In this document: in pieces, positions 8,941 through 18,114 of the stretch | How the letters are laid out: each line of letters opens with the position of its first letter | How positions within the stretch are numbered: position 1 is the stretch's first letter | From: an uncultured Clostridia bacterium | GTDB taxonomy: Bacteria > Bacillota > Clostridia > TANB77 > CAG-508 | Length of the DNA stretch: 44,780 nt | Assembly: GCA_947626025.1 (NCBI GenBank) | Contig: CANQQQ010000013.1 | Span: 1 to 44,780 of the forward strand | Direction of reading: 5' to 3' | Position numbers and translations under genes: made by a program | Notes under the pieces: generated by a model | Databases searched by the model: none | What the model saw: only the letters and a program-made list of their open reading frames with translations | Told to the model about the DNA's origin: nothing

Positions 8941-9408
8941 TCATGCTTCTATTGCTATTTTTCCTAATACGTTTTCTTCCTTCATTCTCATTTGTTTTTT
9001 TTCGTCTTCTTGCATATGGTCATACCCCATTAAATGATAAAACCCATGGACTAGCATATATGCTAATTCTCTTTTAAAACTATGTTCATATTCTATAGCC
9101 TGTTTTTCAACTATGGGTATACAAATAATTATATCTCCTAATACGTCTTGTATTCCTGTCTTTGTTGTAGGAATCTCGTTTTTCTCAAACATTGGAAAAG
9201 ATAATACGTCTGTTGGTTTATCAATTCCCCTAATTTCTTTATTTATTTCATGTATGTATTCTTCGTCTGATAATGTAATACTAAGATATAAATCTGTCTT
9301 ATCTAACTTTTCTTCTTTAAAACAAGCTTCTGTAACTGTGTTTATTATTTTCTCGTATTCATTATTTTTTTTTATTCCTTCATAATTAATATCCGCTAAT
9401 TGTTCCAT
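8941..9408 (-). CDS. ybeY: Endoribonuclease YbeY
   Basis: YbeY is a zinc endoribonuclease that acts in rRNA maturation and ribosome quality control. The zinc motif HGFYHLMGYDH (H-x3-H-x5-H) lies near the C-terminus. The upstream strand/helix region with DVLSFPMFE is typical. Length is about 155 aa. The ATG at 9408 (MEQLAD) is preferred because GGGGG sits 6 nt before it; a further ATG two codons upstream directly abuts that G-run. It lies between the unknown 410-aa gene and DUF3048 and upstream of era, as in other Firmicutes apart from missing phoH and dgkA-type neighbours. Confidence 0.94.
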   Translation of the reverse strand: MEQLADINYEGIKKNNEYEKIINTVTEACFKEEKLDKTDLYLSITLSDEEYIHEINKEIRGIDKPTDVLSFPMFEKNEIPTTKTGIQDVLGDIIICIPIVEKQAIEYEHSFKRELAYMLVHGFYHLMGYDHMQEDEKKQMRMKEENVLGKIAIEA

Positions 9409-9433
9409 TACCATCCCCCAAATAAATATATAA

Positions 9434-10666
9434 TTAATTATTCTTCATGGATCTTCTACGTTTTTTTGTTATTAACTTAATATTTGAACAACTTGCATAT
9501 GAATTTTTGACTTGTTTCCTTGCACCTAGTTCAATCAATTTATTTCTATAAAATTTAATCATATAATCAGCTTGTGATCCCTCACCTTGTAATTTTCTTA
9601 TATCGTTTCTTAGGAATAAGATTTCTTTCTTTTTTGCTTTATTTTCTTCAGACTCGTTTGATTTTTCTATTTCTTGATATTTATCCCAGAACTTTTTATA
9701 TTCTTCTCTATCAGCTGGAACATCCCAATATATCTTTGTTGATAATAGCTTTACATTATAATCTTCCATTAATGCTATTAATAGTTTGTATGCCATATCT
9801 TGCTTTTTAATGTTCGGACTATTTAATATTAAATGTCTATTTTCTCTCAATAAACTTTCATAACATTGTTCTGCCACTACTAAAGGTAAACTATGCGTAA
9901 ATAATTTTCTACTCATTCCTAATAATGCCATTCTCTTTTCTATTGTGTCTCTTTTGTCTAATTTTCCTGCCATAAAAGAATTAAATTTATCGTATTCAGA
10001 CACAATATCCCTGTAATAAGGTTGTGTTCCCTCTTCAAGTTTTATTGGTAATATAGATATAACATATCTTTCTAAGCATTCAAATATCTCATTATATATT
10101 TTTTCTTTGCTTTCAGCATTATCACAAATAACCTTGTCCGCTAATTGAACTGAATAATTTTTTAATAATCCTTTATAAAGATTAGTCATCCTATCTGCAT
10201 AAAAAGTTTTATACTTTTCAATTATCTTATCTTTACTATTAGCCTTTAATGCTTCATAGTCTAATTCTAACAGAAATTGTTGTTTTTCATATTTATATTG
10301 TGCATATTGTGTTTCTTTTAAATGTACTACATTATAATATCTTGATAGTGCATTTTCTTCATAGGCAGTGGCTGTTTTAGTTTTTACCTTTTTATATATT
10401 GATTCCATTACATATTTATCCAATGCCTCTAAATACAAAACCACTGCATTTTCATATTTTTTCTCCAAATTTTCCTTACTTTCTTTACTTTTTTCATTAT
10501 GATTAATATATTCATTATATGTTTTTATAACATTACTTCTTTTCATAGAAATTAACATTCCATTAATTCCTACTTTTGTAGGTATTAATAATTTAGTGAT
10601 TGTTGTTGTTATTCTAGAAAAAAATGCTCCATCTGTCTTCGCTAACCTTAACCCTTTTTCTGCCAT
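9434..10666 (-). CDS. Hypothetical protein, 410 aa, in the phoH position
   Basis: I do not recognise this protein. It is highly charged and almost entirely helical. There is no signal peptide; a weakly hydrophobic, positively flanked segment occurs at ~17-42 (ITTTITKLLIPTKVGINGML). The body has many Lys/Glu/Tyr-rich helices, a conserved-looking EGTQPYYRDIVSEYDKF (~215) and SRKLFTHSLPLVVAEQCYE (~255), and a basic tail KKRRRSMKNN. No nucleotide-binding loop is visible. Its ATG overlaps the yqfD stop (TAATG), with GGGAGG 7 nt upstream, so it is translated with yqfC-yqfD. In B. subtilis this slot holds phoH. A sporulation or ribosome role is only inferred from context. Confidence 0.8.
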   Translation of the reverse strand: MAEKGLRLAKTDGAFFSRITTTITKLLIPTKVGINGMLISMKRSNVIKTYNEYINHNEKSKESKENLEKKYENAVVLYLEALDKYVMESIYKKVKTKTATAYEENALSRYYNVVHLKETQYAQYKYEKQQFLLELDYEALKANSKDKIIEKYKTFYADRMTNLYKGLLKNYSVQLADKVICDNAESKEKIYNEIFECLERYVISILPIKLEEGTQPYYRDIVSEYDKFNSFMAGKLDKRDTIEKRMALLGMSRKLFTHSLPLVVAEQCYESLLRENRHLILNSPNIKKQDMAYKLLIALMEDYNVKLLSTKIYWDVPADREEYKKFWDKYQEIEKSNESEENKAKKKEILFLRNDIRKLQGEGSQADYMIKFYRNKLIELGARKQVKNSYASCSNIKLITKKRRRSMKNN

Positions 10667-11887
10667 TACTCATCCTCCCTTTCTTTTAAATCCTGTTGTG
10701 TGTTGATGTCAATCTTTTTTTCTACTCCAATATTTTCCAATATCTCATATATTAATTGAACTTCAATTCCTCCATCGATTTCTTTTTCATTAATTTGTTT
10801 ATTTATTATTTTTGATGTATCACCGATCTCTGCGGAAAGTTCACTTTCTAGTTCTGCGAGTATGGTATTCCTTAATTCTTCATGAGTATATACTTTTTTT
10901 ATAGTAGTAATTTCCTGATACTCGTCAATCCCTAGTTCGATCGGTAAATAAAAATCAGAAAATATTTTCAATTTTTTTCTTTCATTTATTGTATCATATT
11001 TTTCAAAATTTGGAATACTTTTATACAAATTTATTTGAAAATTATTTAATTTTATAAAATATCTCTTTTCAGAATTTCCTGTGTAATTATTCTCGTCCTG
11101 CTCATATTTCATGCTTTTGGAAGCTTCATGCCAAACTCTTGCCTCTACTTCTGCATCACTATGTACATATCTTGTTCCTGTATATTTTCCTTCCATCCAA
11201 CCGCGCAACAAGCACTGTTTCTTCTGTTACAACATCACCTATTTTTACTAGGGGAGTACCGCTTCTAGCATTTATCTTTGTTATTACCCCAGATTTATCT
11301 GCTACAATACTACAATAGTCATTCTTATCAACAATTTCTGGTTTTTTTGTATTCTCTACTACCTTTACTATTGCATTTGTACCATTTAAATCTATACTCA
11401 TCCATGCAATATCATCTCTTTTCAATCTAATTTCTCTTATTATTTCATCAGTGTCAATTTTATTTTTTAATGTTCCTATTACCATCCCTTTTTCACTTAA
11501 TTCCTTCATGATTTCTTCTGTCTCTATTTTTTCATTTCCTAATATCTCAATATTCCATATAAATCTAGAAGTAGTAAATATGCTTAAAATAATTACTAAT
11601 AATGCAAATACAAATATCTTTCTCCTTTTATATCTATTTAAAATAAATGGTAAACCTTTCTTTCTATTTATAACAACTCTACATTTAGTTTTTTTGGAGA
11701 TGCTTTTAATTTTTTTAAAATCTCTAATGCTAATATTTGTTTGCAAATATGTAGATTTCTCTCTTCTTATGTTCCAAAGTAAAATTCCTTTACTTATACA
11801 CATATTTATAAATCTTTCAATAAAATATCCTTCAACTGATATATTAACATATCCACAAATATAACTTAACAAGATTTTAAGTATCAC
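10666..11887 (-). pseudogene. yqfD: Sporulation protein YqfD, split by a one-base frameshift
   Basis: YqfD is a mother-cell membrane protein required for efficient sporulation. The first part (from GTG 11887) has the family N-terminus, a membrane helix (IFVFALLVIILSIFTTSRFIW, ~92-112) and the extracytoplasmic region with WNIEILGNEKIETEEI. The frame is lost near 11203-11212 after GDVVTEETVLV. Dropping one base in GTTG gives VRGWMEGKYTG and continues through the C-terminal domain to DLKEREDE. The corrected length is about 406 aa, like B. subtilis YqfD (398). It starts immediately after the yqfC stop and ends overlapping the 410-aa gene. Sequencing error or genuine inactivation are both possible. 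Confidence 0.88.
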
Positions 11888-12196
11888 TTATTTTTCCTCC
11901 ATCTCATCGTCTTCATAGCTTTCAAAATCAATACTATCTATTCTTCCTGTAATTTTCATATCATCTTGGTTCATTTGTATTAATTTTAAATTAAATCCAT
12001 TTATATTAATAAGTCCAATGTAAGTATTTACTTTTATATAAAAATCTTCATATTCTACAATATTTTTATAATTTTCAATAAGCATCTCCTCAAAACCTAA
12101 AATTGAAATTTTAGGAATATTAGATACTACTTCTGCTGGCATTTCTAAGATTTCATTTATTCGGCTAATTCCTCTAGCTATTTTTCTTTTTTTCAA
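11888..12196 (-). CDS. yqfC: Sporulation protein YqfC
   Basis: This is a YabP/YqfC-family protein, sigma-E controlled in B. subtilis and paired with YqfD. The pattern NEILEMPAEVVSNIPKISILGFEEMLIENYKNI followed by VNTYIGLININGFNLKLIQM, quoted in parts, is typical: a helix, then a beta-rich domain. I prefer the TTG start at 12196 because AGGCGAGGAG lies 9 nt before it. The longer frame with ATG 12220, overlapping the deacetylase stop as TAATG, lacks a good ribosome site. The acidic tail EDDEMEEK ends directly before yqfD. Confidence 0.88.
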   Translation of the reverse strand: MKKRKIARGISRINEILEMPAEVVSNIPKISILGFEEMLIENYKNIVEYEDFYIKVNTYIGLININGFNLKLIQMNQDDMKITGRIDSIDFESYEDDEMEEK

Positions 12197-12219
12197 TTGC
12201 ACAATCTCCTCGCCTTTCA

Positions 12220-13050
12220 TTATCTTTCAAAGTCTTCTATACTTCTAAATTCATATCCCATTTCTTTTACTCTCTTTATAACTTCATCTAATATTTCTGA
12301 GTTGTCTTTTGATGTTGAATGTAGTAACATTACACAACCTGGATGAATATTTGATAATATTTTTTGCTTTCCATACTCTGTCCTTCCTTGCTTAGCTTCA
12401 TCCCAATCATCATAAGCAAAACTCCACATTACAGTTGTATATCCTAAGTTATTTGTTAAAGCTAGTGTCCTCTCACTATATTCTCCCTTTGGTGGTCTTA
12501 TATATTTCATTTCATACCCTGTTTTTTCATATACTGCTGTTTGAAGTTTTACTACTTCTTCTTTTATTTCTTCTTCTGATAAATCTGGCATACTATGGTG
12601 GTTTACAGTATGATTACCCACAATATGTCCTTCGTCAATCATTCTTTGTACAATTTCTCCTGCTGTATTTAAATAATGTCCTGTTATGAAAAAAGTTGCC
12701 TTAACTTCATTTTCTTTCAAAACATCTAAAATTTTCTCTGTATATCCCGCTTCATAACCTCCGTCAAAAGTTAGATATATGTATTTTTTATCTTTATTTC
12801 CCATCGCAATTCCATTATACTGTTCCATAAGTTTTATATTAGTACTTCCTAGATCTGGTTGCTCATTATTATTTACCCTTTTTACTCCCCAGCCTATCTT
12901 AGTATTACTTAGTGCCGTACTGCTTGTTGTAATGGTTTCTCTATAGTTTGCATTGAATGTAATTATAAATGCAATAGTAAGTATAACTACAATCCCTGTT
13001 GAAATTTTTATTATTCGTTTCTTAATAATAAATATCATCCCTTTCTTCAC
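12220..13050 (-). CDS. pdaA: PdaA-type polysaccharide deacetylase (spore cortex muramic-delta-lactam formation)
   Basis: PdaA enzymes de-N-acetylate muramic acid in spore cortex peptidoglycan, needed for muramic-delta-lactam and germination. An N-terminal signal-anchor helix (KISTGIVVILTIAFIITF) precedes a NodB/CE4 domain. Its motifs are TFDGGYEAGY (catalytic Asp), HTVNHHS (metal His pair), RPPKGEYS and MLLHS. PdaA proteins characteristically replace the second metal Asp of the usual TFDDG, and Gly is present here. A GTG start at 13050 follows AAAGGA by 8 nt. The link to cortex is strengthened by directly following yqfC and yqfD; a vegetative deacetylase remains possible. Confidence 0.9.
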   Translation of the reverse strand: MKKGMIFIIKKRIIKISTGIVVILTIAFIITFNANYRETITTSSTALSNTKIGWGVKRVNNNEQPDLGSTNIKLMEQYNGIAMGNKDKKYIYLTFDGGYEAGYTEKILDVLKENEVKATFFITGHYLNTAGEIVQRMIDEGHIVGNHTVNHHSMPDLSEEEIKEEVVKLQTAVYEKTGYEMKYIRPPKGEYSERTLALTNNLGYTTVMWSFAYDDWDEAKQGRTEYGKQKILSNIHPGCVMLLHSTSKDNSEILDEVIKRVKEMGYEFRSIEDFER

Positions 13051-13189
13051 TAGATTGTTCCTTTTTATATTTCTATGATTTTAGATTAAAGATTATTACC
13101 TTATCAAGAAAAGTGAGTATTTAACCTTTTCTTTTTGCCGAATTATAACATTTTTATCAATATGGATTTCAGTGAAATTTTCTATTAGA

Positions 13190-13225
13190 TAAAAAATTAC
13201 ATATAGTTATAAATATAACTATATG
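13190..13225 (-). terminator. Terminator of the glycan module
   Basis: CATATAGTTAT (13200-13210) pairs perfectly with ATAACTATATG (13215-13225) around a 4-nt loop. The minus-strand tail is TAATTTTTTA. It ends the 17152-to-13265 gene group. Confidence 0.75.
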
Positions 13226-13264
13226 CAACTTGTTAAAAAATATATTTAAAATAGTTTCTTAATA

Positions 13265-14998
13265 TTACATTTTATCCAAATACTTGTTATAGAAATAATA
13301 TCCTAGGACAGAATGTTGTATATCATCTATTCTTATTCTAAAATTGCTTTGTCTAATAAAGAAAGTATTATAATACTTATATGGCTTTTTTAAATACATT
13401 GCCATTTCTGGATATAAAAATGAATTAAGTTGATAATGTGCTCTTGTATTTATAATTTCTTTTAATTCTTCTATTGAAAAATCTTTTGTATAATTTACAT
13501 TAATTCCTTTTTCTAAAATTCTATTATATAATTCATAACATTGCATTACCATTTCAAAATCAGTATGTGAAGTATAAGATTTTTTTAATATCTTATTCTT
13601 ATTTCTCGCTACATTTTTCAAACCGAATTCATAATATTCTTCATTATCTACATATTTTGTCAATTCATTAATAGCATAAGATATCCAATGATCACAATAA
13701 TCTTCATACTTATTTTTTATAAAATAATTTATGGATTTTTTGGCTGCTTCTAAGTATTTTTGATCTTTTGTTATTCCATATATTTTACACAATGCAAATG
13801 TTGCTTCACCATCATAATATACTGTCCTATACTCTTCTTTTAATGAGCAATCATCGGCATTTAATACATGTATATATCCTCCATTTTCTTTTTGCATACT
13901 TAAAATACCATTTCCCAATTTATCTATAGTCTGTTTATACTTGTCATCTTCAAATTTATCTGTATATTCACACATAGCAATTGCTGCTAATGCATTTCCT
14001 CCTAGTTTAATTTCACCATTTTTAGCTTCTATGATATAGTATGTGTTTTTATTTTTTTCTTTTACTTGACTATTTAAATAGTTTAATGCTTGGTCTATTT
14101 TTTCCTTTTTTTCTTCATTATAATCATTATTTTTGTCATACATAATTATACTAGACCATATACTCCCTGCATGTCTTAAAATATTATAACTAGTATATTC
14201 TTTATTAATCAAAGGATCATATCCATAAGTGAATTTGCCATCTTGATTTATTAAGTTCAGTAAATATTCACTTGCATTTTCTATTATATAATTTATTTCA
14301 GATTTATCTAAGTCATACTCTTTACGCCTTCCTGTATTATCTTTTTCATTATGCAATTCATATATATCATTATTTTCATTGCAAAAGTAACTTATTGTTT
14401 CAAAAATTTTAAATTTATCTGGTAATTTATCTACTGTTGAAGCCATACATGACTTTAAATATTCATTTAACTTGTCTAAATCGATTTGCTTTTGCATATA
14501 ATCAATTATCTCATTTGAATTTAATTCTGCTTCTGTTAATACAATCTCTCTATTTTCATATTCAAATATAATTCCATATCTAAAAGAATAATCATGTTGT
14601 ATATCGTTTATCATACTATATAATTCTTTCTGCGAGATCTCTTTTGTATTTTTTATTATATCTACTTTAAGCCATTGAAGGTCATAATTTTTTTCTTCTA
14701 TGTATTGTATAACTTGTTGTCCCAAAAGCTTATATGCTTTATCAATTGAAGCCTCTCTTTGTGATTTAACTACTGCTTGATTTTTTTTATCACAAATTGA
14801 TATTATAACTATATTGTCTTCAGTTTCAATATTTTTTATATCTTCATTTTTCATCAATGTTTCATATATTAAATCTATCTTATCATTATGCTTTTCTACC
14901 TGTTCTTCTGTATTTACTTTTCTGTAAAAAAATATAAATGCAAGTATCATTATTATAATGACTATAATTGAAACTATATAGGCTATTTTTTTCTTCAA
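13265..14998 (-). CDS. Membrane-anchored (alpha/alpha)-toroid-like protein, 577 aa, unknown function
   Basis: A single N-terminal helix (AYIVSIIVIIIMILAFIFFY, ~6-25) would anchor a large extracytoplasmic domain. Residues ~30-200 are mixed alpha/beta. From ~230 the sequence has repeated helix pairs with aromatic/Gly turns, as in alpha-toroid glycan-active enzymes: NILRHAGSIWSS, GGNALAAIAMCEY, YYDGEATFALCKIYG, DHWISYAINEL and RIDDIQHSVLGYYFY. The latter contain possible catalytic Asp/His residues. I cannot name a family; lyase, epimerase or hydrolase activity are only possibilities. The start is TTG at 14998 with GAGGGGG upstream. It is the last gene of the glycosyltransferase group. Confidence 0.8.
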   Translation of the reverse strand: MKKKIAYIVSIIVIIIMILAFIFFYRKVNTEEQVEKHNDKIDLIYETLMKNEDIKNIETEDNIVIISICDKKNQAVVKSQREASIDKAYKLLGQQVIQYIEEKNYDLQWLKVDIIKNTKEISQKELYSMINDIQHDYSFRYGIIFEYENREIVLTEAELNSNEIIDYMQKQIDLDKLNEYLKSCMASTVDKLPDKFKIFETISYFCNENNDIYELHNEKDNTGRRKEYDLDKSEINYIIENASEYLLNLINQDGKFTYGYDPLINKEYTSYNILRHAGSIWSSIIMYDKNNDYNEEKKEKIDQALNYLNSQVKEKNKNTYYIIEAKNGEIKLGGNALAAIAMCEYTDKFEDDKYKQTIDKLGNGILSMQKENGGYIHVLNADDCSLKEEYRTVYYDGEATFALCKIYGITKDQKYLEAAKKSINYFIKNKYEDYCDHWISYAINELTKYVDNEEYYEFGLKNVARNKNKILKKSYTSHTDFEMVMQCYELYNRILEKGINVNYTKDFSIEELKEIINTRAHYQLNSFLYPEMAMYLKKPYKYYNTFFIRQSNFRIRIDDIQHSVLGYYFYNKYLDKM

Positions 14999-15117
14999 AT
15001 TCTTGTCCCCCTCGTAAATATTTTCTTAATTATAATATTTTATATATTTAGTGTCAATTTGTACATAATTTCATAAATAGCTTTAACTCCGTAAAATACA
15101 TACATCAAATGAGAAAT

Positions 15118-16434
15118 TTAACGTTTTTCTATTTTTAATACATTAGTTATAAGTATTAATATTCCTATTAAAAATATAAGCATATGTCTATAAACAAATC
15201 TATAATGTAATATTGTATGGTTTGATAATACTATATACCATACAAATGGCATTAATGAAATAATAAATATTGGTATATTTTCTTTTAAATATTCTATTTT
15301 TTCTTTTTTTCTAATATTTAATTTATTAATATTTATTATTATGCAATATGCACATACCATAACAAATATCATAATATAAGCTATATTCTGTCCTAAAAAT
15401 GTCTTAATTATTTGTCCTATTGTTGTATTTGTTAATGGATTACTTGAACTTGTTCTATATATTACTTGAGTTAATGCTGAACGTATTAACGCTGGATTAT
15501 AAAATACTGCATACAATATCCATTTGCTTATCCATGTAATGCTATATCCAATCAGCCATATTATACTAGATGTTATTATTAATTTTAAATAATACTTATA
15601 ATCCAATTCTTTATTTGTTTTTTGATTATATAATATGTAAAGATATAATGGCATAGCTAAAGTTATTAATGGCACTGTTAAGTAATCTACAAAATTTGTT
15701 ATAATTGCAACTATAAATATATATATGTAAAATTGTTCTTTTTTTATTTTATCTATTCTATTTAATAAAAATATGCTCGCTATCATCATTACTAGAAAAA
15801 CCGGTGTGCTTTCTAATGAATAAGATACTAAAAAATAGTTATGTGCAATCAACGCAAATGCATAGATTAACATTGTTTTTATTCCTATTTTTTTCCTTAT
15901 TAAACACATTAAGAAAGTAAATAAAATCATAAATATTATTAATAATATTGTACGTATTTCACTAATATTGAAAAATATTAATGATAATCGTAAGAAAGGT
16001 AAATATCCATGCCAATATCGTGCATAAGTAATTGATGTATGTATATTTCCATTTAAAAATTCATTTAACTCTCCAACTGGATCATAATTTTCTTCATTAT
16101 TAATTGAAATTGCTTCTTGTACAGTATCTGAAATAGTTTCATTCGTTAAATCTCTTTTATAATTTTTCCTTACAGACATATATGAATAAATTGGGTTCTT
16201 ATTATCTATAGAATAAGCTTCATTTACCATTAATGCATCTGTATAATTGTTATTTACAATATCAAATTCTTCAGAAAAATAATAAAAATTTCCTTCTTCT
16301 AATAATATTTTTGAAGATTGCTCTACATTTTCTTCAATCCAACTAGATGGAAATAATGAAGTTATAAATAGCAGAAAATTAAATAACAAAAATAATAATA
16401 TAAACACAATTACATATTTTAAAAATTTTTTCAT
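15118..16434 (-). CDS. Polytopic membrane protein of a surface-glycan module, 438 aa
   Basis: The first membrane helix (~4-26) is followed by a ~120-residue extracytoplasmic loop containing NYTDALMVNEAYSIDN and RYWHGYLPFLR. Some nine to ten further hydrophobic helices run from ~155 to 435. This layout (an extracytoplasmic loop after TM1, then many helices) recalls GT-C-type lipid-sugar-dependent glycosyltransferases or polymer transport proteins. I see no diagnostic DxD near the first loop and do not assign activity. It begins 7 nt after the GT2 stop, so it is surely co-translated with that enzyme. Confidence 0.8.
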   Translation of the reverse strand: MKKFLKYVIVFILLFLLFNFLLFITSLFPSSWIEENVEQSSKILLEEGNFYYFSEEFDIVNNNYTDALMVNEAYSIDNKNPIYSYMSVRKNYKRDLTNETISDTVQEAISINNEENYDPVGELNEFLNGNIHTSITYARYWHGYLPFLRLSLIFFNISEIRTILLIIFMILFTFLMCLIRKKIGIKTMLIYAFALIAHNYFLVSYSLESTPVFLVMMIASIFLLNRIDKIKKEQFYIYIFIVAIITNFVDYLTVPLITLAMPLYLYILYNQKTNKELDYKYYLKLIITSSIIWLIGYSITWISKWILYAVFYNPALIRSALTQVIYRTSSSNPLTNTTIGQIIKTFLGQNIAYIMIFVMVCAYCIIININKLNIRKKEKIEYLKENIPIFIISLMPFVWYIVLSNHTILHYRFVYRHMLIFLIGILILITNVLKIEKR

Positions 16435-16441
16435 CTTATTA

Positions 16442-17152
16442 TTAATCCTTTATAATATATTTTCGTTTATTTATTGCTAAGCCAAGTATTAGACATAAAT
16501 GCCTAGCTCCATCTCTTATTGTTCTTAAATGTGATTTTTGATTTCTCAAGTCTTTTCTTAAAACAGTTTTTACTTCCAATAATTTTAGCCCATTTATCTG
16601 TGCCTTTATAATCATTTCACTGGCATATTCCATGCCACCTTGTAAAAGCTTTATTTTTTCTATACTTTCTTTATTATATGCTCTAAGTCCACAATGATAG
16701 TCTTTTATAGGTGTATGAAAAAACATATTTGCTAATCCAGATAAAAATTTTATTCCTATTTTATGAAATGATGTCATAGCATTTTTACAAATTCCACCCT
16801 TAAATCTATTACCAACAACTAAATCATACCCATTTCTTACACCTTCTATGAATTCTTCTAAATTTGAAAAATCATAGCTACCATCACTATCTCCTATTAT
16901 GCAATACTTGCCACGTGCATTCTTTGTTCCATTTATTAATGCATATCCATACCCCTTATCTGGACATATCGATACCCTTGCGCCATTTTTTTTGGCAATT
17001 TCTACACTATGATCCGTGCTATTATTATCAGAAACTAATATTTCTGCATTTAAATTTTTTCTTTTAATATATTCTTTTATTTCTTCTAAACAATATTGCA
17101 ACGTTTTTTCTTCATTTAAACACGGCAATATAAAGGTAATTTCATATTCCAT
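16442..17152 (-). CDS. GT2 glycosyltransferase, dolichyl/polyprenyl-phosphate mannose synthase-like
   Basis: This cytoplasmic GT-A enzyme probably transfers a sugar from a nucleotide sugar to a polyprenyl phosphate. The N-terminus ITFILPCLNEEKTLQ and VSDNNSTDHS bind the nucleotide. GYGYALINGTKNARGKY and GDSDGSYDF carry the metal-binding acidic motif, and VVGNRFKGG with DYHCGLRAYNKE are family landmarks. It lacks the C-terminal membrane helices of DPM1-GtrA fusions. The ATG at 17152 has AGGG 5 nt upstream and is preferred over the ATG at 17164. It is first in a group with the polytopic protein and the toroid protein, which suggests it makes the lipid-linked sugar they use. Confidence 0.9.
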   Translation of the reverse strand: MEYEITFILPCLNEEKTLQYCLEEIKEYIKRKNLNAEILVSDNNSTDHSVEIAKKNGARVSICPDKGYGYALINGTKNARGKYCIIGDSDGSYDFSNLEEFIEGVRNGYDLVVGNRFKGGICKNAMTSFHKIGIKFLSGLANMFFHTPIKDYHCGLRAYNKESIEKIKLLQGGMEYASEMIIKAQINGLKLLEVKTVLRKDLRNQKSHLRTIRDGARHLCLILGLAINKRKYIIKD

Positions 17153-17294
17153 ACATTCCCTCATAACTACTAAACTATAATTTTAATGTTAACATATCAA
17201 CTTTTTCATGTCAATTCTGTATGTTACACATTTTGGTTAATTTTCACCTCAAAGTTAAATATTTGAATTTATTTGTAATTTTATGACTTATTTC

Positions 17295-17323
17295 TTGACA
17301 TTCTTATATTTTTAGTTTAGTAT
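17295..17323 (+). promoter_or_regulatory. Promoter of the agrA-agrC-like pair
   Basis: A perfect TTGACA (17295-17300) and TAGTAT (17318-17323) are 17 nt apart, about 56 nt before the ATG. The short palindrome ATGTTAACAT further upstream (about 17186-17195) lies between the divergent genes and could be an operator. Confidence 0.55.
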
Positions 17324-17379
17324 TATTTGAGTAAATTGGAAAATTTAGGTAATTTTTAATTTTTTTTGGGAGCGAATAT

Positions 17380-18114
17380 ATGTTAAATTTTGTGCTATGC
17401 GACGATAACCCTTCTTTTCTAAATAATCTAGAAGTAATGTTATCTAAGCTATTCATAAAACATAATTTAGATGCAAAAATTGGTCTTAAAACTGATTCTA
17501 CATCTAAATTAATTAAGTATGTAGAAAATAATTCAGTTAATGTCCTATTCCTTGATATTACTTTAAATGATAAAAATGTTGGACTTAATATAGCGGAAAA
17601 TATAAGAAAAATAAATAAAAATCTCAACCTAATCTTTACGACTGCTCATTTTGAATTTGTTATGGAGGCTTATAAAGTTAATGCCTTTGATTATCTAGTT
17701 AAACCTATCTCTCAAGATATACTTGAGGAGACTTTATTAAGGTTAATAGACTATATGGATAATTCAAATAATCGTTTTATAAAAATTAATGGTACTACTT
17801 TTATTAATCAAAATGATATTGAATACATTAAAAAAGATGGTATGAGATTAATTTACAATACTAAAGACGCTGAATATGCAACTTACAATTCTTTTGCTAA
17901 AATTATGAATATTCTACCAACTGGTTTTGTTAGGTGTCATAAATCTTTTATAGCTAATATATCAAATATTAGTCATATTGAAACGAGTACTAATACAATA
18001 CTCTTCAATAATGGTAGTAAATGCTATATTGGACCTAGTTATAAGAATCATTTTATGGAGGTGATTAACCTTGGAAATCCTCAAAAATATTTGGACAACA
18101 TTAATCACACCTAA
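17380..18114 (+). CDS. LytTR-family response regulator, AgrA-like
   Basis: A cytoplasmic transcription regulator of 244 aa. The receiver domain (~1-125) has acidic DD in FVLCDDNPSF, the phosphorylation Asp in VLFLDITL (~59), Thr in IFTTAHFEF and Lys in YLVKPIS. The C-terminal LytTR DNA-binding domain (~135-240) includes KKDGMRLIYNTKD and GFVRCHKSFIANI, with the RCHKS pattern typical of AgrA/ComE proteins. GGGAGCG precedes the ATG. The histidine kinase gene begins 44 nt before its end, so they form a translationally coupled pair. No agrB or agrD gene is visible nearby, so the inducing signal is unknown. Confidence 0.92.
   Translation: MLNFVLCDDNPSFLNNLEVMLSKLFIKHNLDAKIGLKTDSTSKLIKYVENNSVNVLFLDITLNDKNVGLNIAENIRKINKNLNLIFTTAHFEFVMEAYKVNAFDYLVKPISQDILEETLLRLIDYMDNSNNRFIKINGTTFINQNDIEYIKKDGMRLIYNTKDAEYATYNSFAKIMNILPTGFVRCHKSFIANISNISHIETSTNTILFNNGSKCYIGPSYKNHFMEVINLGNPQKYLDNINHT

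Noticed and set aside
10666-11211. Independent 181-aa protein starting at TTG 11211
   Set aside because: It has no ribosome site and continues the YqfD C-terminal domain exactly, so it is the second part of a frameshifted yqfD.
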